Assembly (NCBI GenBank): GCA_024123955.1
Contig: CP099652.1
Span: 5,766,001-5,830,000, forward strand
Reading direction: 5' to 3'
Origin: Oxalobacteraceae bacterium OTU3CINTB1
GTDB taxonomy: Bacteria > Pseudomonadota > Gammaproteobacteria > Burkholderiales > Burkholderiaceae_D
DNA: 64,000 nucleotides
A model generated the notes under the pieces. It ran no database searches, was not told where the DNA came from, and saw only the letters and a list, made by a program, of their open reading frames with translations. Positions 13,461 to 23,976 of the stretch are shown in pieces; positions within the stretch are counted from its first letter, which is position 1, and each line of letters begins with the position of its first letter. The position numbers were made by a program, and so were the translations under genes.

Positions 13461-13781
13461 ATGAACCACAGAACGCAGGTTAACACCAGTCCCCAAAATG
13501 AGCAAGCGAAAAATATCACTCTGCCATTGTTGCAACTCAACACCGTGCGTGAGCAGCTGGGTGATATCGAGTCGCAGGCCTTGGCGGCCTACACGCTGAC
13601 GGAGATTTGCTTCGAGGAACTCGACCGCGCTGGTAGCGCCCATATCGACGCCGACGCCCACCGCGCTGTGCTGCGCCTCGATGCACTGATGAAGTCGGTC
13701 TTCCGCAACGTGGCCCTGATCCAGGCATCCGTCGACATCATCGGCGAGGCATTGTTGCCAGCACCAGGAGCCGCAGCATGA
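13461..13781 (+). CDS. Hypothetical prophage protein
   Basis: A 106-residue helical protein. A polar N-terminus (MNHRTQVNTSPQNEQAKN) precedes helices with ALAAYTLTEICFEELDRAGS and AVLRLDALMKSVFRNVALIQ. It is the first of a run of seven genes joined by four-base ATGA or GTGA overlaps up to 15464. I do not recognise a family; the run probably makes small early effector proteins. Confidence 0.55.
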   Translation: MNHRTQVNTSPQNEQAKNITLPLLQLNTVREQLGDIESQALAAYTLTEICFEELDRAGSAHIDADAHRAVLRLDALMKSVFRNVALIQASVDIIGEALLPAPGAAA

Positions 13782-14107
13782 GCGCCCCTGTGAAGAAAGC
13801 GGCAGCGCTGGCGGCGCCAGCAGCACCGGTCCCGGAAACTGCGACGGACCTCGCCGAGCAGGCGTGCGAGATGACCTCGGTGGCCGTGTCGTGGGCGAAC
13901 CAGCGGATCATGCCGATGATCGAGGCCCTGCGCGAACTGGCCACCTATTCGAGCAGCGAGGCGAACGCCTGCAACGCACGACTCGCGCTGGTGCGCGATA
14001 TCGCCAACGAGGCGCACAACCTGGTCAACGAGATGGCCGGCTGCTTCGAGGCCGAGCAGCGCGACTTCGAAGCGAAACTGGCGGCGCTGGAAGGTGGTGT
14101 GGCATGA
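13778..14107 (+). CDS. Hypothetical prophage protein
   Basis: A 109-residue protein with an Ala/Pro-rich N-terminus and a long helical region (DLAEQACEMTSVAVSWANQR; LVRDIANEAHNLVNEMAGCF) that could form a coiled coil. It overlaps both neighbours by four bases. It and the preceding protein share length and helical character but no clear identity. Function unknown. Confidence 0.55.
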   Translation: MSAPVKKAAALAAPAAPVPETATDLAEQACEMTSVAVSWANQRIMPMIEALRELATYSSSEANACNARLALVRDIANEAHNLVNEMAGCFEAEQRDFEAKLAALEGGVA

Positions 14108-14319
14108 GCGCGCCGGCCGACATTAAGCTCGCCAAGTCCGGCGCCGAGCGCTTACAGCTCAGCCAGATCGAGCAGCGCCTGATCGTGGACTTCCGGCGCA
14201 TGAGCAGCAAAAGCCGCACTTGCGTGAGCAAATTCTCGACGGCCACGGCGGACAGCGATGTGGAAAAAGCCCGCAAGACGGCGCCGGCGCTGCGCTTGGT
14301 GGTTGGAGGTTCGCGATGA
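14104..14319 (+). CDS. Small basic prophage protein
   Basis: A 71-residue basic protein (MSAPADIKLAKSGAERLQLS; FRRMSSKSRTCVSKFSTATA) ending in ALRLVVGGSR. The start overlaps the previous stop and the stop overlaps the next ATG. The C-terminal LRLV-x-GG tail recurs in the next protein and, in the form RLVVGGKK, in the terminase small subunit. Function unknown; the positive charge would allow nucleic-acid binding. Confidence 0.5.
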   Translation: MSAPADIKLAKSGAERLQLSQIEQRLIVDFRRMSSKSRTCVSKFSTATADSDVEKARKTAPALRLVVGGSR

Positions 14320-14525
14320 GCGGCCCGAAGAAGCCGCGCGCGGCCGCACCAAAACCGGCGCCGGCAGCACCGCTCACGGCCGACCAGCTGCGCGTCGCTC
14401 AGCACTTCGCCGCGATGGATGACCGCGCACAAGAGGGGATGCTGCGGATGATGGCAGCGATGGCCGACAGCTTCCCGCGTCACAAGCGGCCGACGCTGCG
14501 CCTGGTTGGCGGAGGTGCGAAGTGA
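14316..14525 (+). CDS. Small basic prophage protein
   Basis: A 69-residue protein: a basic, proline/alanine-rich start (MSGPKKPRAAAPKPAPAAPL), a helix with QLRVAQHFAAMDDRAQEGML, and the tail RPTLRLVGGGAK. It shares the terminal LRLV-GG motif with the gene before it. It overlaps both neighbours by four bases. Unknown function. Confidence 0.5.
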   Translation: MSGPKKPRAAAPKPAPAAPLTADQLRVAQHFAAMDDRAQEGMLRMMAAMADSFPRHKRPTLRLVGGGAK

Positions 14526-14812
14526 GCGCGCTGTCCGTCACCTCGGTCGACCAGCTGCGCCGGCTGGAGGCGCTGTCCGGATTGGTCAGCACAATGCTGG
14601 GCACGCTGCTGCTGGTGCGCGCCGAGGAGCGTGAGGCGCTGGTGCGGCGCTGCGCATGCGTGGCCGACGGGATCGCGCGCGACCTGGCGCAGCTGGACGG
14701 GGGGCGCGCTGTGATCTGGCTCAACCGGATCAGGTATGCGGTGCTGACGGCCTGGGCCGTGAAGTGCGTGATCGGCTCGGCGGCCTACCTCTACCGCTGG
14801 GCGGTGTCATGA
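14522..14812 (+). CDS. Hypothetical prophage protein with possible membrane helix
   Basis: A 96-residue protein starting at GTG within the stop of the preceding gene. Two helical stretches occur: RRLEALSGLVSTMLGTLLLV at residues 13-32 and YAVLTAWAVKCVIGSAAYLY near the C-terminus. The second is hydrophobic enough for a membrane span. No family recognised. Four-base overlap with the next gene. Confidence 0.5.
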   Translation: MSALSVTSVDQLRRLEALSGLVSTMLGTLLLVRAEEREALVRRCACVADGIARDLAQLDGGRAVIWLNRIRYAVLTAWAVKCVIGSAAYLYRWAVS

Positions 14813-15150
14813 GCGCGTCGATCAGCAAGCAGGCGCAGCCCGGCGCGCCGGTGGCGGACGCGTCCCTGGTGGTGGTGGCGCTGGCGGCGGCGACGCACCG
14901 CGCGGCGGATCTGGGCAAGGAGGATGCCGACCGCGCCCAAATCATGCTGTTCAACGTCCTGCTCGCCGCGCAGATCGGCGGCTTCGTCGACGCCGACATC
15001 ATCCTGCAGCTGGCCGCGCGCCGGCGCTTCACCGGCCTGATCGACCAGCTGGCCGCCGAGGTGGTCGAGCGCATCGGCGGGCCCGACAAATTTTTCGCGT
15101 TGCTGGACCTGTCCACGACGCCCGACGACTGGAATGGATTTATACAATGA
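14809..15150 (+). CDS. Unknown prophage protein, GF-DAD repeat family
   Basis: A 113-residue helical protein. Its central element AAQIGGFVDADIILQLAARR followed by LAAEVVERIGGPDKFFALLD aligns with elements in the 10094 and 10855 products, making it the third copy in this prophage. ATGA overlaps join it to both neighbours. The function is unknown; three diverged copies suggest a family under selection rather than drift. Confidence 0.6.
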   Translation: MSASISKQAQPGAPVADASLVVVALAAATHRAADLGKEDADRAQIMLFNVLLAAQIGGFVDADIILQLAARRRFTGLIDQLAAEVVERIGGPDKFFALLDLSTTPDDWNGFIQ

Positions 15151-15464
15151 GCGAACAATTCACCATGCCGCGCAAGCTGGCGCACGAGCTGCTCGGCGCG
15201 CTGTTCAATGGGCCCGGCCTGAACCCGGCCGGCTACGAGGCGCTGAAGCAGGACTTCGCGGCGCGGCTGCGCGCGTCACCCACGGCGCCCGGCCGAGTCG
15301 CAGCGCTGGAGGCGCTTCACACCGCAGTGGTTGACCATCGCGCGATGTTCGAAGGCACCAGCGACGAATTTAACATGACGGCCTCGGCCATCGTAGCGGC
15401 GCTGGATCTGCTTGATGGTCCGCACTGCGCCACCACCACCCCACCAACCTCCACCGGAGAATAA
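15147..15464 (+). CDS. Hypothetical prophage protein
   Basis: A 105-residue protein with helices in MPRKLAHELLGALFNGPGLN and VAALEALHTAVVDHRAMFEG, ending in a Thr/Pro-rich tail. It overlaps the preceding gene by four bases and is followed after two bases by the AlpA-type gene. No family recognised. Confidence 0.55.
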   Translation: MSEQFTMPRKLAHELLGALFNGPGLNPAGYEALKQDFAARLRASPTAPGRVAALEALHTAVVDHRAMFEGTSDEFNMTASAIVAALDLLDGPHCATTTPPTSTGE

Positions 15465-15466
15465 AA

Positions 15467-15691
15467 ATGAACATGAGCGAAATGAAAGTCTTCATCCGCC
15501 TGCCGGCCGTCATGGCCGCTGTCGGCCTGAAGCGCACGGCGATCTACCAGGCGATCAAGGCGGGCACGTTTCCGGCGCCGATCCGTATCGGCCCGCAGGC
15601 GGTGGCCTGGGATTCTGGCGCGATCGCCAAGTGGCAGGCGGACCGGATCGCGGCATCCTGCATGCAGAATGAGCAAAAAAGCAAGAAATAG
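15467..15691 (+). CDS. AlpA-family excisionase or regulator
   Basis: A 74-residue MerR-like winged-helix protein of the AlpA family: VFIRLPAVMAAVGLKRTAIY is the helix-turn-helix and FPAPIRIGPQAVAW the wing, followed by DSGAIAKWQADR. AlpA proteins regulate or direct prophage excision. Position as the last prophage gene, 77 bases from the tRNA-Ser attachment site, fits a recombination directionality factor. The matching integrase is not in this window. Two starts are possible, ATG at 15467 or ATG at 15473; the former has GGAGAATAAA upstream. Confidence 0.82.
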   Translation: MNMSEMKVFIRLPAVMAAVGLKRTAIYQAIKAGTFPAPIRIGPQAVAWDSGAIAKWQADRIAASCMQNEQKSKK

Positions 15692-15730
15692 CGATGTGGG
15701 TACAGATGGGGGTAGGAAAGGTCCAGACGA

Positions 15731-15760
15731 AAAAAAGCCCTTAAAATCAAGGGCTTTTTT
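15731..15760. terminator. Bidirectional terminator at the prophage edge
   Basis: AAAAAAGCCCTT and AAGGGCTTTTTT form a perfect 12-pair palindrome with a six-base loop. It would stop the prophage right operon from the left and the tRNA-Ser transcript from the right. Confidence 0.9.
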
Positions 15761-15767
15761 GTATTCT

Positions 15768-15857
15768 TGGCGGAGAGAGGGGGATTCGAACCCCCGATAG
15801 GTTTGACCCTATACACGCTTTCCAGGCGTGCGACTTCAACCGCTCATCCACCTCTCC
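15768..15857 (-). tRNA. tRNA-Ser (anticodon GGA), probable prophage attachment site
   Basis: A 90-base class II tRNA with encoded CCA. Acceptor GGAGAGG pairs with TCTCTCC, the anticodon loop holds GGA, a long variable arm (TATAGGGTCAAACCTATC) is present, and the T arm is GGGGG-TTCGAAT-CCCCC. Its 3' end faces the prophage, as expected when a phage integrates into the 3' half of a tRNA gene and restores it. The other att copy lies outside the window. Confidence 0.97.
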
Positions 15858-15888
15858 TGCATTCCTTCCCCTCTCGGAGAAGCCGCGA

Positions 15889-15917
15889 ATTATAGCAAAC
15901 ATTCCCCATACCACCAA
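15889..15917 (-). promoter_or_regulatory. tRNA-Ser promoter
   Basis: On the minus strand TTGGTG and TATAAT are separated by 17 bases, and the -10 box ends about 31 bases before the tRNA 5' end. The 243 bases between it and the kinase gene at 16161 hold C-rich sequence with no recognisable gene. Confidence 0.75.
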
Positions 15918-16160
15918 CTTTATTTCCCCGCCCACATGCAACCCACCGGGTCAATTCCTACGCTACAATAACCCGCGTCCCCCACGCAGCCGCAAAGCGG
16001 CCCGCTAAACCCGTGGTGGCGACCCGATTTCCCTCCGCCTGGCCCCCGACCGCGCCCCGGCAAAAGCACCACAGCCCCAAACACAACAGCACCAGTACAA
16101 CACCCAAAAACCGTCCACGAGACCACGCCGGACAGCAAAAAAGCCACACCAAAAGACACT

Positions 16161-18209
16161 ATGACGACTTCGCTTTCTTTCATGGACAACGGTGGCGAAA
16201 TGGGCGCCCGCATGCGCAGCCACGATTGGTCGACGTCAGCGCTGGGCGATCCCCACACCTGGCCGCAATCGCTGCGCTCGGTCGTATCCGCCTGCCTGAA
16301 CTCGCCCATCCTCGGCGCCATCCTGTGGGGGCCTGACATGTGCATGCTCTACAACGACGCCTATATCCCTTCGCTGGCCGACCGCCATCCCGCCGCACTC
16401 GGCAAACCCGTGGCCGCGGTGTGGGACAGCGTCTGGGACGAAGTCGCGCCGCAATTCGACCAGGCCATGGCAACCGGCATCGGCTTCTCCAGCACCAATG
16501 TCGAGCTGATGATCCTGCGTAACGGCAAGATGGAACAAACCACCTGGAACTTTTCAGCCGCGCCCATCACCGGCGAGGACGGCACCATCGCCGGCCTGTT
16601 CAACCAGGGCATCGAGATCACCGAGCAGGTGCGCAAGGACGAGGCGATCCACCGCGCCCAGCAGACGCTGGAACGCACCGTCGATGAAACCACGCGCGAC
16701 CGCAACCGCCTGTGGGAGCTGTCCGCCGATATCATGCTGCGTTGCGGCTTCGACGGCCAGATCAAGACCGCCAATCCGGCATGGAAAGACGTACTGGGCT
16801 GGGACGAGGCCGATCTGGTCGGCGTGAGCCTGCTGAAACTGATCCACCCCGACGATATCGACCGCACCATCGCCGGCGCCCAGTTCCTGGCCGACGGCGG
16901 CTACCATACCCGCTTCGATAACCGCTATCGCCACAAGGATGGCAGCTACCGCTGGATCTCGTGGTCCACCCAGCCCGACGCCGATAGCATCTATGCCGTC
17001 GGCCGCGATTTCACGTCGGAGCGCGAGAGCGCCGAGGCATTGCGCTCGGCCGAGGATGCCCTGCGCCAGGCCCAGAAGATGGAGGCGGTGGGACAACTCA
17101 CCGGCGGACTGGCCCATGACTTCAACAACTTGTTGGCCGGTATCACCGGTAGCCTGGAAATGCTGGAGTTGCGCGCCAGCCAGGGCCGCTTCGGCGATAT
17201 CGCCCGCTATATCGATGTCGCCAGCGACGCGGCCAAGCGCGCGGCGTCGCTGACCCATCGCTTGCTGGCCTTCTCGCGCCAGCAGACCCTCGACCCGAAG
17301 CCGACCGACGTTAACCGCCTGGTGCGGGGCATGGAGGATTTGCTGCGCCGTACCGTCGGCCCGGCCGTGGCGATCGAGGTCATTGGCGCGACGAACTTGT
17401 GGACCGCCCTGGTCGATGCATCCCAGCTGGAAAATTCGCTGCTGAACCTGTGCATCAACGCGCGCGATGCGATGCCGGACGGTGGCCATATCCGTATCGC
17501 GACGGCCAACCAGCGTCTGAACCAGCGGGCCGCCGCCGCCCAGCAAATGCCCGAGGGCGAGTATCTGTCGCTGAGCGTCACCGACTCCGGCACCGGGATT
17601 CCGCCCGAGGTGATGAGCCGGGTGTTCGAGCCCTTCTTCACCACCAAGCAGCCCGGCGAAGGCACCGGACTGGGCTTGTCGATGGTGTACGGCTTCGCCA
17701 AGCAGTCCGGCGGCCTGGTGCGCATCTATTCGGAGGTGGGACGCGGTACGACCGTGTGCATCTATCTGCCACGCCATCATGGCGTGGCAGAGCCGGCGCC
17801 GGTGCCGACCTTGCCGTCGCTACCGGTTCACCATGCCACGCACGAGACCGTGCTGGTGGTCGATGACGAGCCGAGCGTGCGCTTGCTGATCGTCGATATC
17901 CTGGAGGACATGGGCTACAAGGTGGTCGAGGCGGCCGATAGCGCGAGCGGCCTGGCCGTGCTGCAGTCCGACGTGCATATCGATTTGCTGATCAGCGATG
18001 TGGGCTTGCCCGGCGGGATGAACGGACGCCAGATGGCGGAGGCCGGCCGCGTGAACCGGCCCGCCATGCGCGTGCTGTTTTTGACCGGCTATGCGCAAAC
18101 GGCCGTGTTCGGCGGCGGCCAGCTCGACGAGGGCATCGAGGTGATGACCAAGCCGTTTAATATCGATGCGCTGTCCGAACGCGTGGACCGGATGCTGGCA
18201 CCACGCTGA
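16161..18209 (+). CDS. PAS-containing hybrid histidine kinase
   Basis: A 682-residue soluble sensor kinase with an attached receiver. The N-terminal region (about 30-155) looks like a PAS sensor, and a second PAS domain spans about 180-290. The dimerisation domain carries H319 in [12 protein letters not shown]; the ATPase domain has N433 (LCINARDAM), the DSGTGIPPE box and GTGLGL. The C-terminal receiver (about 562-680) has D613 in ISDVGLP and K664. There are no membrane segments, so it senses an internal signal. No response regulator gene adjoins it. The start is uncertain (ATG at 16161 or at 16182); neither has a clear ribosome site. Confidence 0.92.
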   Translation: MTTSLSFMDNGGEMGARMRSHDWSTSALGDPHTWPQSLRSVVSACLNSPILGAILWGPDMCMLYNDAYIPSLADRHPAALGKPVAAVWDSVWDEVAPQFDQAMATGIGFSSTNVELMILRNGKMEQTTWNFSAAPITGEDGTIAGLFNQGIEITEQVRKDEAIHRAQQTLERTVDETTRDRNRLWELSADIMLRCGFDGQIKTANPAWKDVLGWDEADLVGVSLLKLIHPDDIDRTIAGAQFLADGGYHTRFDNRYRHKDGSYRWISWSTQPDADSIYAVGRDFTSERESAEALRSAEDALRQAQKMEAVGQLTGGLAHDFNNLLAGITGSLEMLELRASQGRFGDIARYIDVASDAAKRAASLTHRLLAFSRQQTLDPKPTDVNRLVRGMEDLLRRTVGPAVAIEVIGATNLWTALVDASQLENSLLNLCINARDAMPDGGHIRIATANQRLNQRAAAAQQMPEGEYLSLSVTDSGTGIPPEVMSRVFEPFFTTKQPGEGTGLGLSMVYGFAKQSGGLVRIYSEVGRGTTVCIYLPRHHGVAEPAPVPTLPSLPVHHATHETVLVVDDEPSVRLLIVDILEDMGYKVVEAADSASGLAVLQSDVHIDLLISDVGLPGGMNGRQMAEAGRVNRPAMRVLFLTGYAQTAVFGGGQLDEGIEVMTKPFNIDALSERVDRMLAPR

Positions 18210-18257
18210 ACCCGCGGCGCGGCCGGACTGGCCGACGCGCACCGCCGTTTCAATCGA

Positions 18258-20246
<1,989 letters not shown>

Positions 20247-20488
20247 ACGTGTCTCCATTGTTGTAGTGTTTTGCACCAACATAAACTTTGTCGCTTACTG
20301 AGCCCTTACAGACTGCTAGCCGCCCCGGTCGCTGTGTAACCGATGCTGCGCTGTTCAATTTTACCAATATTTCCACGGCACTACGCTTCGGCGTTGCGCC
20401 GCAACACGGCGGTGCGATTGCTGAGCAGCACGTGTAAAATGTCGGCAACCTTTATCTAGTCTGCCTCATTTTCAGGAGCTCCGCTTTA

Positions 20489-21088
20489 ATGACCGATCCT
20501 AAACCCAAGCTGCGTCCCCTGCCAGCGTTTATCTTCATGTCGCGCTGGCTGCAGTTGCCGCTGTATCTGGGCCTGATCCTGGCGCAGTGCGTGTACGTAT
20601 TTCACTTCTGGGTCGAGCTGAAGGATCTGATCGGCGCGGCCATGGGCAACGAGGCGGCGCTGCAGCACATCTTCCAGGCCGTGGCCGTGCCCAACAGCGG
20701 CTCCATGCCGACCAAACTCAATGAAACCACCATCATGCTGGTGGTGCTGGGCCTGATCGACGTGGTCATGATTTCCAATCTGCTGGTCATGGTCATCATC
20801 GGCGGCTACGAGACCTTCGTCTCCCGCATGAACCTGGAGAGCCATCCCGACCAGCCAGAATGGCTGTCGCACGTCAACGCCTCGGTGCTGAAAACCAAGC
20901 TGGCCATGGCCATCATCGGCATCTCGTCGATCCACCTGTTGAAGACCTTCATCAACGCTGCTTCCTACGACGCCAAGGTGCTGATCGCGCAAACCGTGAT
21001 CCATATCGCTTTCCTGGTGTCGGCGCTGGCGATCGCCTACACCGACCGCCTCACCACAATGACGCACCAAGATTCCAAATCTCACTAG
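20489..21088 (+). CDS. UPF0114 (YqhA) family membrane protein
   Basis: A 199-residue inner-membrane protein with four predicted segments ([78 protein letters not shown]). This is the size and profile of the UPF0114/YqhA family, whose function is unknown. It is divergent from acs over 242 bases of intergenic DNA and ends 35 bases before the fumarase gene, so the two may be co-transcribed. Confidence 0.88.
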   Translation: MTDPKPKLRPLPAFIFMSRWLQLPLYLGLILAQCVYVFHFWVELKDLIGAAMGNEAALQHIFQAVAVPNSGSMPTKLNETTIMLVVLGLIDVVMISNLLVMVIIGGYETFVSRMNLESHPDQPEWLSHVNASVLKTKLAMAIIGISSIHLLKTFINAASYDAKVLIAQTVIHIAFLVSALAIAYTDRLTTMTHQDSKSH

Positions 21089-21123
21089 TCCACCAAGTAT
21101 CACCCTTCCCTCGCGAGAACATC

Positions 21124-22653
21124 ATGACCATCATAAAGCAAGAAGACCTGATCGAATCCGTTGCCGCCGCGCTCCAGTACATCAGCTATTACCATCCCGC
21201 CGATTACATCGAGCACCTGGCGCGCGCCTACGAGCACGAGCAGAGCCCGGCGGCCAAGGACGCGATCGCGCAGATCCTGACGAACTCGCGCATGTGCGCG
21301 GAAGGCAAGCGTCCGATCTGCCAGGACACCGGCATCGTCAACGTCTTCCTGAAAATCGGCATGGGCGTGCGCTTCGAGGGCTTCAGCGGCACCGTGACCG
21401 ACGCCGTCAACGAGGGCGTGCGCCGCGCGTACAACTTCGACGACAACAAACTGCGCGCCTCGATCGTCGCCGACCCGCATTTCGACCGCAAGAACACCAA
21501 GGACAATACGCCAGCCGTGGTCCATATGGAACTGGTCGAAGGGAATACAGTCGACGTCAAGGTCGCGGCCAAGGGCGGCGGCTCGGAGAACAAATCCAAG
21601 ATGATCATGATGAATCCGTCCGATTCGCTGATCGACTGGGTCATGAAGACCGTGCCGACCATGGGCGCCGGCTGGTGCCCGCCGGGCATGCTTGGCATCG
21701 GCATCGGCGGCACCGCCGAGAAGGCCATGCTGATGGCCAAGGAAGTGCTGATGGAAGACATCGACATGTTCGAACTGAAGCAGCGCGGCCCGCAGAACAA
21801 GCTGGAAGAGCTGCGCATCGAACTGTGCGACAAGATCAACTCGCTGGGCATCGGCGCGCAGGGCCTGGGCGGCCTGACGACCGTGCTCGACGTGAAAATC
21901 ATGATGCACCCGACCCACGCGGCCTCCAAGCCCGTGGCGATGATCCCGAACTGCGCGGCCACCCGTCACGGCCACTTCGTGCTGGACGGCTCCGGTCCTG
22001 CCTACATGACGCCGCCTCCGCTGTCGACCTGGCCGGACGTCTCGTGGGCGCCGGACACCGAAAAATCGAAGCGCGTCGACCTCAACACCCTGACCAAGGA
22101 AGAAGTCGCCTCGTGGAAGCCGGGCCAGACCCTGCTGCTGAACGGCAAAATGCTGACCGGCCGCGACGCCGCCCACAAGCGCATCCAGGACATGCTGGCC
22201 AAGGGCGAGCCATTGCCGGTCGACTTCAAGAACCGCGTGATCTACTACGTCGGCCCGGTCGATCCGGTGCGTGACGAAGTCGTCGGCCCAGCCGGCCCGA
22301 CCACCGCCACCCGCATGGACAAGTTCACCGACATGATGCTCGAGCAAACCGGCCTGATCGCCATGATCGGCAAGGCCGAGCGCGGCCCGGTCGCCATCGA
22401 ATCGATCAAGAAGCACCAGTCGGCCTACCTGATGGCGGTTGGCGGTTCGGCCTACCTGGTCTCCAAGGCGATCAAGGGCGCCAAGGTGCTGGGCTTTGCC
22501 GACATGGGCATGGAAGCGATCTACGAGTTCGACGTGGTCGACATGCCGGTGACGGTGGCCGTCGACGCGGCCGGCACCTCGGTGCACAACACCGGCCCGG
22601 CGGAGTGGAAAGCCAAGATCGAGCAGTTGAACATCCCGGTCGTCACTGCCTGA
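21124..22653 (+). CDS. Class I fumarate hydratase
   Basis: Interconverts fumarate and malate in the TCA cycle using an oxygen-sensitive 4Fe-4S cluster. The 509-residue protein has the class I signature, with cluster cysteines in ICQDTGIVN, GAGWCPPGML and NCAATRHGHF and the C-terminal beta domain (VGGSAYLVSKAIKGAKVLGF). The ATG at 21124 follows CGAGAACATC. The stop overlaps the ATG of murI by one base (TGATG), so the two genes are coupled. Confidence 0.95.
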   Translation: MTIIKQEDLIESVAAALQYISYYHPADYIEHLARAYEHEQSPAAKDAIAQILTNSRMCAEGKRPICQDTGIVNVFLKIGMGVRFEGFSGTVTDAVNEGVRRAYNFDDNKLRASIVADPHFDRKNTKDNTPAVVHMELVEGNTVDVKVAAKGGGSENKSKMIMMNPSDSLIDWVMKTVPTMGAGWCPPGMLGIGIGGTAEKAMLMAKEVLMEDIDMFELKQRGPQNKLEELRIELCDKINSLGIGAQGLGGLTTVLDVKIMMHPTHAASKPVAMIPNCAATRHGHFVLDGSGPAYMTPPPLSTWPDVSWAPDTEKSKRVDLNTLTKEEVASWKPGQTLLLNGKMLTGRDAAHKRIQDMLAKGEPLPVDFKNRVIYYVGPVDPVRDEVVGPAGPTTATRMDKFTDMMLEQTGLIAMIGKAERGPVAIESIKKHQSAYLMAVGGSAYLVSKAIKGAKVLGFADMGMEAIYEFDVVDMPVTVAVDAAGTSVHNTGPAEWKAKIEQLNIPVVTA

Positions 22654-23525
22654 TGACCAGCACCCGCCCGCATCCGGCCGGAAGTCTGGCCAACGCTTTG
22701 GCCGACTCTTCGGCTGAAGCGCCCATCGGCGTTTTCGATTCCGGCGTGGGCGGGCTGTCGGTGCTGCGCCATATACGCGCGCAGCTGCCGCACGAACACC
22801 TGATGTACTTCGCCGATTCCGGCCACGCGCCGTATGGCGACAAGACCGAACAGTTTGTCGTCGACCGCGCGCTGGCCGTGACGGATTTCCTGCTGGAGCA
22901 CTGCGCCAAGGCGCTGGTGGTGGCCTGCAACACCGCCACCGTGGCCGCCATCAAGGCAGTACGCGCGCGCTATCCGGAGTTGCCGGTGGTGGGCGTGGAA
23001 CCGGGCCTCAAGCCGGCCGTCAGCGCCACGCGCAACGGCAAGGTCGGCGTGCTGGCGACGGCGCGCACGCTAAAGGGTGAAAAGTTCCTGCAACTGCGCG
23101 AGCAGATTTCCGCCGCCAGCAATACGGAGTTTCTGCTGCAACCGGCCGTCGGGCTGGTCGACCTGATCGAACAGGGCGATCTGGAGACGCCGGCCATCGG
23201 CGCGATGCTGGAGCGCTATGTCGCCCCGCTGCTGGACCAGGGAGCTGATACGCTGGTGCTCGGCTGCACACACTATCCGTTCATCAAGACCGGCATCGAA
23301 CGCGTGCTGCGCGATCACGCCCGCACCGATGTGACCTTGATCGATACCGGCGACGCGGTGGCGCGTCAGCTGGTGCGCCTGCTGGAGGCGGCCGGTCTGC
23401 TGCGCGTGCCCGCCGCAGGGGAACCCACGCTGCGCGGCTACACAACGGCCGACGTCAGCGCCCTGGCGCCGGCCTTCGACAAGCTGCTGGGCCTGCGTCC
23501 GCCTGTCGAGAAAGTTGATGTCTGA
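22653..23525 (+). CDS. murI: Glutamate racemase
   Basis: Makes D-glutamate for peptidoglycan. The 290 residues contain IGVFDSGVGGLSVLR, the two catalytic cysteines in ALVVACNTATVAA and VLGCTHYPF, and YFADSGHAPYG. The N-terminal 24 residues before the conserved start are a short extension of low complexity. The one-base overlap with the fumarase gene sets the start. Coupling of fumarase and murI is unusual in function but simple in arrangement. Confidence 0.95.
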   Translation: MTSTRPHPAGSLANALADSSAEAPIGVFDSGVGGLSVLRHIRAQLPHEHLMYFADSGHAPYGDKTEQFVVDRALAVTDFLLEHCAKALVVACNTATVAAIKAVRARYPELPVVGVEPGLKPAVSATRNGKVGVLATARTLKGEKFLQLREQISAASNTEFLLQPAVGLVDLIEQGDLETPAIGAMLERYVAPLLDQGADTLVLGCTHYPFIKTGIERVLRDHARTDVTLIDTGDAVARQLVRLLEAAGLLRVPAAGEPTLRGYTTADVSALAPAFDKLLGLRPPVEKVDV

Positions 23526-23564
23526 GCAAAACTTCATCTTTCGCGGGAAACTTCGCATTTAGAT

Positions 23565-23593
23565 TTGCAGGATTCAAATCAGGCTTGTATAAT
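23565..23593 (+). promoter_or_regulatory. tRNA-His promoter
   Basis: TTGCAG and TATAAT are separated by 17 bases; the -10 box ends 45 bases before the tRNA. Confidence 0.7.
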
Positions 23594-23638
23594 TCGGCAC
23601 CTGTTCAGCGAATCGCTGGATAGTTGAAGTAAGACAGT

Positions 23639-23715
23639 GGTGGCTGTAGCTCAGTTGGTAGAGTCCAGGATTGTGATTCCTGTTGTCGTGGGTTCGAGCC
23701 CCATCAGCCACCCCA
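23639..23715 (+). tRNA. tRNA-His (anticodon GTG)
   Basis: The acceptor GTGGCTG pairs with CAGCCAC, with the extra G before position 1 facing discriminator C, the identity mark of tRNA-His. The anticodon loop has GTG, the T arm has GGGTTCGAGCCCC and the CCA is encoded. Confidence 0.97.
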
Positions 23716-23734
23716 AAATCTTCCTTAATAATCA

Positions 23735-23756
23735 ACCGCCTACATGGCGGTTTTTT
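23735..23756 (+). terminator. Terminator of tRNA-His
   Basis: ACCGCC and GGCGGT pair around TACAT and are followed by six T. The 220 bases from here to the secreted-protein gene contain a GC-alternating stretch and no recognisable gene. Confidence 0.85.
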
Positions 23757-23976
23757 ATTGTCCAAAACAAATCCCAACGGTTTTCAATTTCTTAACGCCG
23801 CTCCGCACCGACGCCCTCAGCGCTCCGGAACGGCAAACGTCGCTTCGTGTCCTCATCCCCCGCGCGCGCGAGTGAACGACGAAAAACAGGCAACATTGTG
23901 ACAATTGAATAGATTTCAAAAATGATAAGAATGGTAGAGTTTTTGGGGGCTTCTCCCCAATTAACGTGGAATCAAA

